This document shows, piece after piece, positions 44,094-56,167 of a stretch of 64,000 nucleotides of DNA. The number at the start of each line of letters is the position of its first letter. The first letter of the stretch is position 1. Below the pieces are notes generated by a model. It saw nothing but the letters and a program-made list of their open reading frames with translations. It had not been told where the DNA came from and made no database searches. Both the position numbers and the translations under genes were made by a program. Location: positions 26,141 through 90,140 of the forward strand of contig DIZF01000055.1 in the NCBI GenBank assembly GCA_002427815.1, read 5' to 3'. This DNA is from Ramlibacter tataouinensis (GTDB lineage Bacteria; Pseudomonadota; Gammaproteobacteria; Burkholderiales; Burkholderiaceae_C).

Positions 44094-44753
44094 ATGACCC
44101 TCAAGCTCTATTTCGCGCCCGGCGCCTGCTCCTTTGTTCCCCACGCCCTGCTGGAGACCACCGGCGCGCCGTTCGAGCCGGTGCTGGTCAAGCTGCACAA
44201 GGGCGAAAACTACAGCGCCGATTACAAGGCCATCAATCCGAGATCCCAGGTGCCGGTGCTGGTGGACGCAGGCGAAGTGATCACCCAGATCCTGGCCATC
44301 GTGACCTGGCTCGACCATCGCTTTTCCGAGTGCAACTTCCTGCCGCGCGAGCCCCTGGCGCGGGCCCGGACGCTGGAGACCCTGGCCTGGATGAACAACA
44401 CCGTGCACCCGACCTTCACCCATGTCTTCATGCCGCACAAGTTCGCGGGCAGCCCGGAGGCGCAGGCCGAGATCAAGGCTTTCAACACCGCCTCGTACGG
44501 GGCCATGCTGGGTGAGCTGGAAGCCATGGCGAGCCAGGCGGCGGACCTGGGCCGGTCCTACCTGGGCGGGGCGCAGTTCGGACCGCTCGATGCCTATGCG
44601 CTGACCCTGTTGCGCTGGGGCGGCTTCGCGGGCCACGATCCGCAGGGCTTTCCCGCCCTGTGGGCCCTGGTGCAGCGCGTCGCGGCGCTGCCGGCGGTGG
44701 CGCGGGCGATCGAACGCGAGCGCCTCCAGCTGAACGTCTACAAACCCTCCTGA
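44094..44753 (+). CDS. Glutathione S-transferase family protein
   Basis: The 219-residue protein has a thioredoxin-fold N-terminal domain (LKLYFAPGACSFVPHALLE) with the beta-class Cys/Ser region at residues 10-12 and the cis-Pro motif SQVPVL near 52. The C-terminal domain is all-helical. It resembles bacterial beta-class GSTs. The substrate is unknown. The 3' end overlaps the convergent sensor kinase gene by 16 bases. Confidence 0.86.
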   Translation: MTLKLYFAPGACSFVPHALLETTGAPFEPVLVKLHKGENYSADYKAINPRSQVPVLVDAGEVITQILAIVTWLDHRFSECNFLPREPLARARTLETLAWMNNTVHPTFTHVFMPHKFAGSPEAQAEIKAFNTASYGAMLGELEAMASQAADLGRSYLGGAQFGPLDAYALTLLRWGGFAGHDPQGFPALWALVQRVAALPAVARAIERERLQLNVYKPS

Positions 44754-46228
44754 GCCGGCTCGGCCTCGGCGGCCGCAGGGACACGGATTTCGCCGCTCAC
44801 GACAAAGCGCACATTCACGCGCGTGCCGGGCGGCACCTGGCCGGGGCGCGCGTCCTCCAGCGTGACCTCCGCGTCGTGCTGGCGCGCGATCTCCAGCACG
44901 ATCGGCAGGCCCAGGCCCGAGCCGTCTACATTGGTTCCCAGTGCCCGGTAGAACGGCTGGAACACCAGCTCGCGCTCGCTGGCGGGAATGCCCGGCCCCG
45001 AGTCTTCCACCTGCAGCAGCAGCACGTGGCCGAACGGATCGGCAAGCACCCGCGCGGTGATCACGCCGGGATGCTCGATGCTGGAAGGCGTGTAGCTGAT
45101 GGCGTTGTCCAGCAGGTTGCGGATCATTTCCTTGAGCAGCGTGGGATTGCCCTCGAGCCGCACGCCCGGCGCGCCGGGCCGGGCGCCGTCGTAGCCCAGG
45201 TCGATGTGCCTGTCCATGGTGCGCGGCACCGAGTCCTTCACCACCTCCATGGTCAGCTGCGCCAGGTCGCAGGGCTGGCGCGCCAGCACCTGGCCGCTGC
45301 CCTCGGCGCGGGCCAGGGCCAGCAGCTGGTTCACGGTGTGGGTGGCCCGGATGCTGGAGCGCCCGATCTGCTTGAGCGACTGTTTCAGTTCCTCGGCGTT
45401 GAAGCCTTCGCGCTGGGCCAGGTCGGCTTGCATGCGCAGGCCCGCCAGGGGCGTTTTCAACTGGTGCGCGGCGTCCGCCAGGAACCGTTTCTGGGTGGCG
45501 ATGGAATCCTTCAGACGCGTCAGCAGATCGTTGATGGAAGACACCAGCGGCGCGACCTCGAGCGGCACGGTCCTGTCCTCCAGCGGGCTCAGATCGTCGG
45601 GCTTGCGCGCCCGGATCCGCTCTTCCAGCTGCGACAGCGGCTTGATGCCGCGCACCAGCGCCAGCCACACCAGCAGCACGGCCAGCGGCAGGATCACGAA
45701 CTGCGGCAGCATGACGCCCTTGATGATCTCGGTGGCCAGCACCGAGCGCTTCTCCCGCGTTTCCGCCACCTGCACCAGCGCCGGCTGCGCGCCGGGCAGG
45801 TCGAGCTTGACCCAGGTGTAGGCCACGCGCACGTCCTGGCCGCGCATCTCGTCGTCGCGCAGCCGCACTTCGCCGACGAGCGGATATTCGTCGGGCGGCG
45901 GCGGCAGGTCGCGCTCGCCGCTGAGCAGCTCGGCGCGGGCGCCCAGCACCTGGTAATAGACCAGGTCGGAGTCGTCGGCGCGCAGCAGTTCACGCGCCGG
46001 TTGCGGCAGGTTGAAGACCACCCGCCGTTGCTGCACCGTCACCAGCTGCGCCAGTGCCTGCACGTTGTACTCCAGGGCCCGGTCGAACGGCTTGCCGGCG
46101 ATGCTTTGCGCCACCACCCAGGTCAGCGCCAGGCTGACCGGCCACAGCAGCAGCAACGGCGTCAGCATCCAGTCGAGGATCTCCCCAAACAGCGAGCGCT
46201 GCTCGCGCTGGAAGATATTCAAGGGCAT
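44738..46228 (-). CDS. Two-component sensor histidine kinase (TctE/QseC type)
   Basis: This 496-residue inner-membrane kinase has a first membrane segment at about residues 20-42, a periplasmic sensor part, a second segment near 175-195, a HAMP-like linker, the phosphorylated His in HQLKTPLAGLRMQADL, the N box (NLLDNAISYTP), the G1 box DSGPGIP and the G2 box GSGLGLPIV. It is encoded 30 bases downstream of its response regulator. The signal is not predictable; TctE-like kinases often govern carboxylate uptake. Confidence 0.88.
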   Translation of the reverse strand: MPLNIFQREQRSLFGEILDWMLTPLLLLWPVSLALTWVVAQSIAGKPFDRALEYNVQALAQLVTVQQRRVVFNLPQPARELLRADDSDLVYYQVLGARAELLSGERDLPPPPDEYPLVGEVRLRDDEMRGQDVRVAYTWVKLDLPGAQPALVQVAETREKRSVLATEIIKGVMLPQFVILPLAVLLVWLALVRGIKPLSQLEERIRARKPDDLSPLEDRTVPLEVAPLVSSINDLLTRLKDSIATQKRFLADAAHQLKTPLAGLRMQADLAQREGFNAEELKQSLKQIGRSSIRATHTVNQLLALARAEGSGQVLARQPCDLAQLTMEVVKDSVPRTMDRHIDLGYDGARPGAPGVRLEGNPTLLKEMIRNLLDNAISYTPSSIEHPGVITARVLADPFGHVLLLQVEDSGPGIPASERELVFQPFYRALGTNVDGSGLGLPIVLEIARQHDAEVTLEDARPGQVPPGTRVNVRFVVSGEIRVPAAAEAEPAQEGL

Positions 46229-46258
46229 GGCTCCCGCTGTGGCATCGAATCGGCGCTT

Positions 46259-46933
<675 letters not shown>

Positions 46934-47020
46934 TGACTTGTCTCCTGGACGTCCGGCTGACTGCCCCGGCGCCTGTGCTGAAATTCTAGGCCGCAGCGCC
47001 CGCGCGCCATCGTGTGGGGC

Positions 47021-47515
47021 TCATGCGCCAGAGCCAGCATAAGCCTCCAGCCCGATCATGACCACGGTGGCGACCTCGGTGCCCACCTCGACGCGAAACT
47101 CCGCTTCGGCCTGGGCCACCGCTTCGCGAAAAGCTTGCAGCCAGGCGAGCCCGTCGGCGGTGAAGCGGACGCGCCGGGCGCGGCCATCCTGCGCATCGGG
47201 CTCGCGCAGCACCAGGCCCCAGGCTTCGCACTGGTCCACCAGGTCGCCCATCGCCTGTTTGCTCATGCCGGCCTGCCGGGCCAGCTCGGTGAGGCGGGAG
47301 CCCTCGAGCGCCAGATGGCGGGTGATGTGGATGTGGGCGGCGCTGACCTGGGCTCTCGCGGCGAGGTTGGACAGCGCCAGCGGCACCTCGATGTTGTGTG
47401 CCATCAGGCTGAGCACCCGCTCGTCGAAACGGCGCATGGCGTGGCCCAGCAGCCGGCCCAGGTGCGTGAGCCGCCAGCCCGCGTCGATATCGGTGGAAGG
47501 AGCCGCCGGCGTCAT
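47021..47515 (-). CDS. MarR-family regulator
   Basis: The 164-residue winged-helix regulator contains LSNLAARAQVSAAHIHITRH, then the recognition region LTELARQAGMSKQAMGDLVDQ and the wing REPDAQDGRARRVRFT. It is divergent from recA and shares its 144-base upstream region. Its ligand and target are not evident. It is not closely similar to the MarR protein at 4.4 kb. Confidence 0.83.
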   Translation of the reverse strand: MTPAAPSTDIDAGWRLTHLGRLLGHAMRRFDERVLSLMAHNIEVPLALSNLAARAQVSAAHIHITRHLALEGSRLTELARQAGMSKQAMGDLVDQCEAWGLVLREPDAQDGRARRVRFTADGLAWLQAFREAVAQAEAEFRVEVGTEVATVVMIGLEAYAGSGA

Positions 47516-47550
47516 GGCTTAATAGTAAGCCAGACTGACCAAAAATTCGG

Positions 47551-47614
47551 TTTACTTTTTCCAACGTCAGCCGTTAAAGTACTGGTCAAGCATCCAGCCT
47601 GTGCAGAAAAACAC
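47551..47614 (+). promoter_or_regulatory. recA control region with LexA-box candidates
   Basis: CTG-N10-CAG occurs at 47582-47597 and CTGT-N8-ACAC at 47599-47614; the latter is one base off the enterobacterial LexA consensus CTGT-N8-ACAG. Upstream, TTTACT (47551-47556) and TTAAAG (47574-47579) are a weak sigma-70 pair with a 17-base spacer, so the boxes sit just after the -10 where a repressor would act. The recA ribosome site AAGGAG lies at about 47648. Confidence 0.55.
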
Positions 47615-47659
47615 TGGATGAGACAAGCTCAACCTGTTGATTTTCAAGGAGATTTTTAA

Positions 47660-48715
<1,056 letters not shown>

Positions 48716-48718
48716 ACG

Positions 48719-49168
48719 ATGGCGGCGGGCCAGCTCTCCCTCAAAGGGCGGGCCCTGCGCCTGCTCAGCACGCGCGAGCACTCGCGGGCCGAGCTGGAGC
48801 GCAAACTCGGCCCGCACGAGGCCGAGCCGGGGCAACTGCGCCGCATTCTGGACGAACTGCAGGCCAAGGACTTCATCAATGAGCAACGAGTGGTCGAGTC
48901 CGTGCTCCACCGACGGGTACCGCGGCTGGGCGCAGCCCGCATTCGCCAGGAGCTGCAAGCCAAGGGACTGGCTCAGGAAGCCGTCGCCGAAGCCGTGGCA
49001 GGGCTTCAGTCAACCGAGCTGCAGCGGGCGCGTGAAGTGTGGGCCAAGAAATTCGCCGAGCTCCCGCGGGACGCCCGTGAGCGGGGCAAGCAGGCCCGTT
49101 TTCTATTGGCGCGGGGGTTTGGCGGAGAGGTTGTCCGCCAAGTATTGAACACGACAGACGGCGAGTGA
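48719..49168 (+). CDS. recX: RecA regulator RecX
   Basis: This 149-residue all-helical protein binds the RecA filament and limits its activity. Typical segments are LRLLSTREHSRAELERKL, DFINEQRVVESVLHRR and GAARIRQELQAKGL, then KQARFLLARGF with the conserved aromatic and Gly near the C-terminus. It starts three bases after recA, so the two are co-transcribed. Confidence 0.9.
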   Translation: MAAGQLSLKGRALRLLSTREHSRAELERKLGPHEAEPGQLRRILDELQAKDFINEQRVVESVLHRRVPRLGAARIRQELQAKGLAQEAVAEAVAGLQSTELQRAREVWAKKFAELPRDARERGKQARFLLARGFGGEVVRQVLNTTDGE

Positions 49169-49218
49169 TCCCCGCAGGGGCACCGGCCGCGCGAAACAAC
49201 GTGCAGAGCGGCCTTACC

Positions 49219-49253
49219 ATGCAATAAGCGCGGCTTTGCCGCGCTTATTGCAT
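49219..49253. terminator. Strong 16-base stem-loop between recX and argC
   Basis: ATGCAATAAGCGCGGC (49219-49234) and its exact reverse complement (49238-49253) enclose the loop TTT. It lies between convergent genes and can fold from either strand, so it is probably a bidirectional terminator for recAX and argC. Confidence 0.75.
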
Positions 49254-49263
49254 CCAATCAGAC

Positions 49264-49295
49264 CAATTTGAAAACGCCCAAGCGTTTTCAAATTG
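49264..49295. terminator. Second stem-loop, overlapping the argC stop codon
   Basis: CAATTTGAAAACGC (49264-49277) and its exact complement GCGTTTTCAAATTG (49282-49295) enclose CCAA. The argC stop codon (49288-49290) and the end of its coding region lie inside the right arm. With the first hairpin it forms a tandem terminator or 3'-end-protecting structure. Confidence 0.7.
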
Positions 49296-50208
49296 ACAGC
49301 ATCAACTTCAGGTTCTGCACGGCCGCGCCGCTGGCGCCCTTGCCCAGGTTGTCCAGCCGGGCGACGAGCACGGCCTGCCGGTACTCCTCGCTGCCGAAGA
49401 CACGCAGTTCCATCCGGTTGGTATCGTTCAGTGCGAGCGCATCGAGGCGGCCATCGTCGGTCGGGGGCTTCACTGTCACCCACTCGCTGCCCGCGTAGTG
49501 CTTCGCGAGCGCATCGTGCAGATCGGCGGCTTTCGGCCGGCCCGGCAGCTGGTCCAGGTGCAGCGGCAATTGCACCAGCATTCCCTGCCTGAAATTGCCC
49601 ACGGCGGGAATGAAAATCGGCCGGCGGGTGAGGCCCGCGTACTTGACGATCTCGGGCAGGTGCTTGTGCTTGAAGCCCAGGGCGTAGACCTCGAAAGCAG
49701 GCGCCTGGCCTTTTTCATGCGCTTCGATCATGCTGCGCCCGCCGCCGGAATAGCCGCTGACCGCAGGCAGAACCAACGGGAAGTCTCTGGGGATCAACCC
49801 GGCGTCGACCAGCGGTCGCACCAGCGCAATGGCGCCGGTCGCATAGCAGCCGGGATTGCTGACTCGCTTTGCGCTGACGATGGCTTCGCGCTGGCCCGGC
49901 GCCAGCTCCGCGAAACCGAACACCCAGCCTTCGGCCGTGCGGTGCGCCGTGGAGGCGTCGATGACGCGGGGCGCCCGCCCGTTGCTTCGCTCGATCTCGT
50001 CGATGACCGCGACCGATTCCCGGGCGGCATCGTCATGCAGGCAGAGGATCACCAGATCCACGCCGGCCATCAGTCCGCGCTTGGCCGCCGGGTCCTTGCG
50101 CAGCTGCGCGGCGATGCTCACCAGCTCGATGCCGGGCATCTGCTGGAGCCGCTCGCGAATTTCCAGACCGGTGGTTCCGGCTTCGCCATCGATGAAGACC
50201 TTGGGCAT
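49288..50208 (-). CDS. argC: N-acetyl-gamma-glutamyl-phosphate reductase, short type
   Basis: This 306-residue enzyme reduces N-acetylglutamyl phosphate to the semialdehyde with NADPH in arginine synthesis. The Rossmann start is VFIDGEAGTTGLEIRERL and the catalytic Cys121 lies in SNPGCYATG. This is the short type-2 ArgC; the common form has about 345 residues. The start at 50208 was chosen because AGGAAACA lies just upstream, and the frame runs nine codons further. It stands alone, without other arginine genes, which is usual in betaproteobacteria. Confidence 0.9.
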   Translation of the reverse strand: MPKVFIDGEAGTTGLEIRERLQQMPGIELVSIAAQLRKDPAAKRGLMAGVDLVILCLHDDAARESVAVIDEIERSNGRAPRVIDASTAHRTAEGWVFGFAELAPGQREAIVSAKRVSNPGCYATGAIALVRPLVDAGLIPRDFPLVLPAVSGYSGGGRSMIEAHEKGQAPAFEVYALGFKHKHLPEIVKYAGLTRRPIFIPAVGNFRQGMLVQLPLHLDQLPGRPKAADLHDALAKHYAGSEWVTVKPPTDDGRLDALALNDTNRMELRVFGSEEYRQAVLVARLDNLGKGASGAAVQNLKLMLSI

Positions 50209-50364
50209 CTTGTTTCCTATCAACTCCGTGTTCAACTGTAAGCCAGATCACGATCTTGGTGCATTGCAGCATGCTACAGTTCAAAGCTGCGTTTTACAGC
50301 CGGCTCGATCCCAGTTCGTCGCCCCGTCTTTGGGCACAATCCCCGTTCCTCGAGAGACCCCTCC

Positions 50365-51525
<1,161 letters not shown>

Positions 51526-51584
51526 TTCAAATTCGCGGGACGGGCGCGCGGCCGCGCAGGTCCCCAACCGATCAGGATCACTTC

Positions 51585-52478
51585 ATGTCCATCTACATCA
51601 ACAAAGACACCAAGGTCATCACTCAGGGCATCACCGGCAAGACCGGCCAGTTCCACACCGAGAAGTGCCAGGAGTACGCCAACGGGAAGAACTGCTTCGT
51701 CGCCGGCGTGAACCCGAAGAAGGCCGGCGAGAAGATTTTCGGCATTCCGATCTATGCCTCCGTCCTGGAAGCGAAGCAGCAAACCGGTGCGACCGTTTCG
51801 GTCATCTACGTGCCGCCCGCCGGTGCGGCGGCTGCGATCTGGGAAGCGGTGGAAGCCGGGGTCGACCTGGCGATCTGCATCACCGAAGGCATTCCGGTGC
51901 GCGACATGCTGGAGGTGCGCAACAAGATGAAGGCCCGGGGCGCGGCCGGTGGCAAGGAAACCCTGCTGCTGGGCCCGAACTGCCCCGGGATCATCACGCC
52001 CGAGGAGATCAAGATCGGCATCATGCCGGGGCACATCCACCGCAAGGGGCGCATCGGCGTTGTGAGCCGCTCCGGTACCCTGACTTATGAAGCGGTGGCG
52101 CAGCTCACCGAGATCGGCCTGGGCCAGTCGACCGCCGTGGGCATCGGCGGAGACCCGATCAACGGCCTGAAGCACATCGACATCATGAAAGCCTTCAACG
52201 ACGATCCGGACACCGACGCCGTGATCATGATCGGCGAAATCGGCGGCTCCGACGAAGCGGAAGCGGCTTACTGGTGCCGCGACCACATGAAGAAACCGAT
52301 CGTGGGTTTCATCGCCGGCGTGACGGCGCCCGCGGGCAAGCGCATGGGCCATGCCGGCGCGCTGATTTCCGGCGGGGCCGACACGGCCGATGCCAAGCTC
52401 GCGATCATGGAGGAGTGCGGCTTCAAGGTGACCCGCAATCCGTCTGAAATGGCCAAGCTCCTCAAGGCGATGTTGTAA
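51585..52478 (+). CDS. sucD: Succinate--CoA ligase, alpha subunit
   Basis: This 297-residue subunit binds CoA and carries the phosphorylated His (His256 in GHAGALISGG). The N-terminal CoA-binding segment TQGITGKTGQFH and the middle LLGPNCPGIITP are typical. The ATG at 51585 was chosen for its match with the family N-terminus; the open frame extends far upstream through sucC in another frame. It completes the sucCD operon. Confidence 0.95.
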   Translation: MSIYINKDTKVITQGITGKTGQFHTEKCQEYANGKNCFVAGVNPKKAGEKIFGIPIYASVLEAKQQTGATVSVIYVPPAGAAAAIWEAVEAGVDLAICITEGIPVRDMLEVRNKMKARGAAGGKETLLLGPNCPGIITPEEIKIGIMPGHIHRKGRIGVVSRSGTLTYEAVAQLTEIGLGQSTAVGIGGDPINGLKHIDIMKAFNDDPDTDAVIMIGEIGGSDEAEAAYWCRDHMKKPIVGFIAGVTAPAGKRMGHAGALISGGADTADAKLAIMEECGFKVTRNPSEMAKLLKAML

Positions 52479-52535
52479 GCACTATTACGAACGCGGAGGG
52501 GTGCGGCGCCGGCCTAAACTGAAGCTCCAAAAAAT

Positions 52536-52570
52536 GAAAGCGCTCGAAAACCGCGGTTTTGGGCGCTTTC
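52536..52570 (+). terminator. Stem-loop terminator after sucCD
   Basis: GAAAGCGC (52536-52543) pairs with GCGCTTTC (52563-52570), and the inner AAAACCGCGGTTTT (52547-52560) extends the stem. A short pyrimidine-rich stretch (TGCTTTC) follows. It lies between sucD (ends 52478) and the TerC gene (starts 52596). Confidence 0.65.
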
Positions 52571-52595
52571 TGCTTTCATAACGAGGAGTGCCGGC

Positions 52596-53279
52596 ATGGA
52601 AATGCTTCAGAGTGCGGTCTTCTGGATTGGTCTGCTGAAGATCATCTGGATCAACATCATCCTTTCGGGTGACAACGCGGTGGTGATCGCCCTGGCAGCG
52701 CGTTCCCTGCCGCCGCACCAGCAAACCAAGGCCGTGGTCTTAGGCTCGGGTGCGGCCGTGGTGCTTCGGATTGCGCTCACGGTGGTCGCAGCCAAGCTGC
52801 TCGCCCTGCCTTACCTGCAGATTGTCGGTGGGCTGCTCTTGCTGTGGATCGGGGTGCAGCTGCTGGGCGATGAGGATGAGGGCGAGGGCGAAGCCAGGGA
52901 GTACGGCTCACTGATGGCGGCCATCCGCACCATCCTGATCGCCGATCTGGTGATGAGCCTGGACAATGTCATAGCCGTGGCGGCGGCGGCCAAGGGCGAC
53001 ATGACGCTGCTGATCCTGGGCCTGGCCATCAGCATCCCGTTGGTGATCTTCGGGAGCACGCTGATGATCAAGCTGATGGAGCGCTTCCCCGTCATCGTCG
53101 TGATGGGCGCCGCGCTGATCGGCTGGGTGGCCGGCGAAGCCATCGTCAGTGATGCGGCGCTGGCGGGGATGCTGGCAGCCGATCCCTGGTTGCACTACGC
53201 CGGAGCCGCAGCCGGAGCCGCGTTTGTCGTTGGCGTGGGCAGGCTCTTGCAGGCACGAGCCCGGCCGAAGGCCGCCTGA
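52596..53279 (+). CDS. TerC family integral membrane protein (YjbE type)
   Basis: The 227-residue protein has about six to seven membrane segments and the family's two Asp motifs in membrane helices: NIILSGDNAVVIALA near residue 19 and LVMSLDNVIAVAAA near 120. TerC proteins are linked to metal-ion (manganese) efflux and metalation of exported enzymes. An acidic cytoplasmic loop (DEDEGEGEAREYG) lies in the middle. CGAGGAG precedes the start. Confidence 0.88.
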   Translation: MEMLQSAVFWIGLLKIIWINIILSGDNAVVIALAARSLPPHQQTKAVVLGSGAAVVLRIALTVVAAKLLALPYLQIVGGLLLLWIGVQLLGDEDEGEGEAREYGSLMAAIRTILIADLVMSLDNVIAVAAAAKGDMTLLILGLAISIPLVIFGSTLMIKLMERFPVIVVMGAALIGWVAGEAIVSDAALAGMLAADPWLHYAGAAAGAAFVVGVGRLLQARARPKAA

Positions 53280-53440
53280 AGGTCGCCCCGCGCTCAGTCC
53301 CCTGGCTCGTGCGTATTTGCAACGAAATGTAGTTTCAGGGTGACAAAGTTGCTTGTTTAGCGGATGAGCGTCTGTTAACGTCCAGCTGATCCTGCGCTCT
53401 TTCCCGGCGTAGCGGGTGCGTGGCGATGCCGCGGAGCGCC

Positions 53441-56167
53441 ATGGCATTGAACAGTCGTTTGGACGAGGGGCGGGCAGTGAGCACTTCATCATCGAAAAAG
53501 CGTGGCCCCTTCTGGCGCACGGACTGGTTCGTGGCGATCATGATCACGGCGGCCGTGCTGGTGCTGCACCAGCTGACGGGAACAATCGACACGCTGGAGC
53601 GCCGCTTTTACGATTTCGCCAGCGTCAGCGGCAGCCGCCAGCCGTCCGACCGCATCGCCGTGATCGCGATCGATGACCAGAGCATCGCCAACATCGGCCG
53701 CTGGCCGTGGCCGCGCGATGTGCACGCTCAGCTGATCGATCAGCTGGCCGCGGCGAAGGCCAAGACGATCGTCTACACCACTTTCTTCTTCGAACCGCAG
53801 GCCGATCGCGGGCTGGTGTTCATCCGCAAGATCAAGGACGCGCTGGGGCCGCAGACCGAAGGCCAGGGCGCGGCGAACGATCCGCTGCGCAAGGTCATCG
53901 CGGAGGCCGAACAGACCCTGGATACCGACGCCAAGCTGGCGGCCAGCATCAAGAAAGCCGGCAACGTGCTGCTGCCCTCGGTCTACGTGCTGGGCGAGCC
54001 GCAGGGCAAGGCCGACCAGCCGCTGCCCGCCTATGTGGCCCGCAGTGCGATCGACGAAAGCAGCGGGTTTTCGGTGCCGGCCATCCGCGGCCAGTTCCCG
54101 ATCGAAGTGATCGGGAACGCAGCCGCCGGCATCGGCCACCTGAACCAGCTCAATGACCAGGACGGTTCGGTGCGCGACGATCCGCTGCTGGTGAACTATT
54201 ACGGCAAGGCGGTGCCCTCGATGGCGCTGCTGGCGGCGGCCAGCAGCCTGAACCTCGGCCCCGGGGACATCCGGATCAATGCCGGGGACTCGGTCCAGAT
54301 CGGCAAGCTGCGGATCAAGACGGACGAGATGGCCCGGATGCTGCCGCAGTTCTACAAGAGCAAGGATGGCCGGCCGGCGTTTGCGGTGGACTCCTTCTAC
54401 GATGTGCTGAGCGGCAGGATCCCGGCCAGCAAGTACCGGGACAAGATCGTCCTGGTCGGGGCCACAGCGGCCGGCGTGGGTACGGTGTTCGCCACACCCG
54501 GCTATCCCGCGCTGTACCCTGCCGAGATGCTGGCGCACGTCACCTCCAGCATCCTGGGCGAACATTTCATCGTTCAGCCATCCTGGGGCCCATGGGCCGA
54601 CCTCGGGGCATTCCTGTTGGTGGCCGGCTATCTGGTCGCGCTGCTCCCGCGCTTGTCGGCGGGCCTGGGCGCCGGCGCCACGGCTGCCCTGCTGCTGCTG
54701 CTGGTTGGCGCCGAGTTCGCGCTGCTGTCGAGCGCGTCGATGTGGTTGAAATTCATGTTGCCGGCGACACTGCTGGTGATCGGCCACCTGGCGCTGACCA
54801 CCCGGCGCTACCTCGTGACCGAGGCCGGCAAGCTCAAGTCGGACGATGAATCGGCCGAGACCAATCGGATGATGGGGCTGGCCTTGCAGGGGCAGGGGCA
54901 GCTCGACATGGCCTTCGACCGCTTCCGCCGGGTGCCGATGAGCGATGCCGTGATGGAGAACCTGTACAACCTGGCGCTGGACTTCGAGCGCAAGCGCCAG
55001 TTCAACAAGGCGCAGGCGGTGTACGAGCACATGGCGGCCTGGAACAAGGACTTCAAGGATCTGAAGACCAAGCTCAATCGGGCCAGGAACCTGTCCGAAA
55101 CGGTGATCCTGGGCGGCGGCGGCTCGCACCCCGGCGGCACCATGCTGCTGGACGGCGGCGCTGTCGAAAAACCGATGCTGGGCCGCTACCAGATCGAAAA
55201 GGAACTGGGCAAGGGTGCCATGGGCGTGGTCTACCTGGGCAAGGATCCCAAGATCGGCCGTGTGGTGGCCATCAAGACCATGGCCTTGAGCCAGGAATTC
55301 GAGGGGGAGGAGCTCACCGACGCGCGTGAGCGGTTCTTCCGCGAGGCCGAGACCGCCGGCCGGCTGCAGCACCAGAACATCGTCACGATCTTCGACGCCG
55401 GGGAGGAACACGACCTGGCCTATATCGCGATGGAGTTCCTCAAGGGCAAGGACCTGGTGGATTTCTGCAAGCCGGGGACCTTGCTGCCCATGCCCAAGGT
55501 GATCACGATCATCGCGCGGGTGGCCGAGGCGCTGGCCTACGCCCATCGCCAGAACGTGGTGCACCGCGATATCAAGCCAGCCAACATCATGTACGAGCCG
55601 GACAGCGACACGGTAAAGGTCACCGACTTCGGCATCGCCCGGATCACCGACTCGAGCAAGACCAGGACGGGGCTGGTACTGGGCACGCCGAGCTTCATGT
55701 CGCCCGAGCAGATCGCCGGCAAGAAGGTGGACGGTCGCTCCGACCTGTATTCGCTGGGCGTGATGCTGTTCCAGATGCTGACCGGAGTGCTGCCGTTTCG
55801 CGGCGACTCGATGGCCGAGCTGATGTACAAGATCGGCAACGAAGAGGCGCCCGACCCGCGCGTCCTGCGCCCGGAAATTCCCGAGCGCCTGGCCAACGTT
55901 GTCGCACTTTCCCTGAGCAAACGACCCGAGACGCGTTACCAGGATGGCGAGCGGTTCGCCGCCGATCTGCGGGCGGTGCTGACCGAGCTTGCGGTCGCAT
56001 CCAGTGCCCCCGGCGCCTCGCCCGGCTATGATGCGCCCGAGGCAGCACCGGCGCGTGCGAGTGAAGTTTTCGCGAAGACCAATGTGATGAGCAAGCCGGC
56101 TCGGCAGGGTGGCCCCGCTGCAGGGGACGCCAACACTGATCTGGAGGCTCGGCCCGGCAAGTTATGA
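53441..56167 (+). CDS. CHASE2-domain serine/threonine protein kinase
   Basis: This membrane-bound Hanks-type kinase has about 908 residues. An N-terminal membrane segment (about 28-45) leads to a periplasmic CHASE2 sensor domain (about 50-370), three further membrane segments (about 385-455) and a TPR-like helical linker (about 465-550). The kinase domain runs from residue 580, with GKGAMGVVYLG (from Gly590), VAIKTM, HRDIKPANIMY (Asp710), DFG (729-731) and GTPSFMSPEQ, all intact. The start is uncertain: ATG 53441 with GGAG upstream was used, but GTG 53420 and GTG 53477 are possible. The stop overlaps the phosphatase start (ATGA). Confidence 0.9.
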   Translation: MALNSRLDEGRAVSTSSSKKRGPFWRTDWFVAIMITAAVLVLHQLTGTIDTLERRFYDFASVSGSRQPSDRIAVIAIDDQSIANIGRWPWPRDVHAQLIDQLAAAKAKTIVYTTFFFEPQADRGLVFIRKIKDALGPQTEGQGAANDPLRKVIAEAEQTLDTDAKLAASIKKAGNVLLPSVYVLGEPQGKADQPLPAYVARSAIDESSGFSVPAIRGQFPIEVIGNAAAGIGHLNQLNDQDGSVRDDPLLVNYYGKAVPSMALLAAASSLNLGPGDIRINAGDSVQIGKLRIKTDEMARMLPQFYKSKDGRPAFAVDSFYDVLSGRIPASKYRDKIVLVGATAAGVGTVFATPGYPALYPAEMLAHVTSSILGEHFIVQPSWGPWADLGAFLLVAGYLVALLPRLSAGLGAGATAALLLLLVGAEFALLSSASMWLKFMLPATLLVIGHLALTTRRYLVTEAGKLKSDDESAETNRMMGLALQGQGQLDMAFDRFRRVPMSDAVMENLYNLALDFERKRQFNKAQAVYEHMAAWNKDFKDLKTKLNRARNLSETVILGGGGSHPGGTMLLDGGAVEKPMLGRYQIEKELGKGAMGVVYLGKDPKIGRVVAIKTMALSQEFEGEELTDARERFFREAETAGRLQHQNIVTIFDAGEEHDLAYIAMEFLKGKDLVDFCKPGTLLPMPKVITIIARVAEALAYAHRQNVVHRDIKPANIMYEPDSDTVKVTDFGIARITDSSKTRTGLVLGTPSFMSPEQIAGKKVDGRSDLYSLGVMLFQMLTGVLPFRGDSMAELMYKIGNEEAPDPRVLRPEIPERLANVVALSLSKRPETRYQDGERFAADLRAVLTELAVASSAPGASPGYDAPEAAPARASEVFAKTNVMSKPARQGGPAAGDANTDLEARPGKL

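Noticed and set aside
53489..55564. 691-codon minus-strand open frame opposite the kinase gene
   Set aside because: Antisense shadow; the plus-strand protein has complete CHASE2 and kinase motifs.
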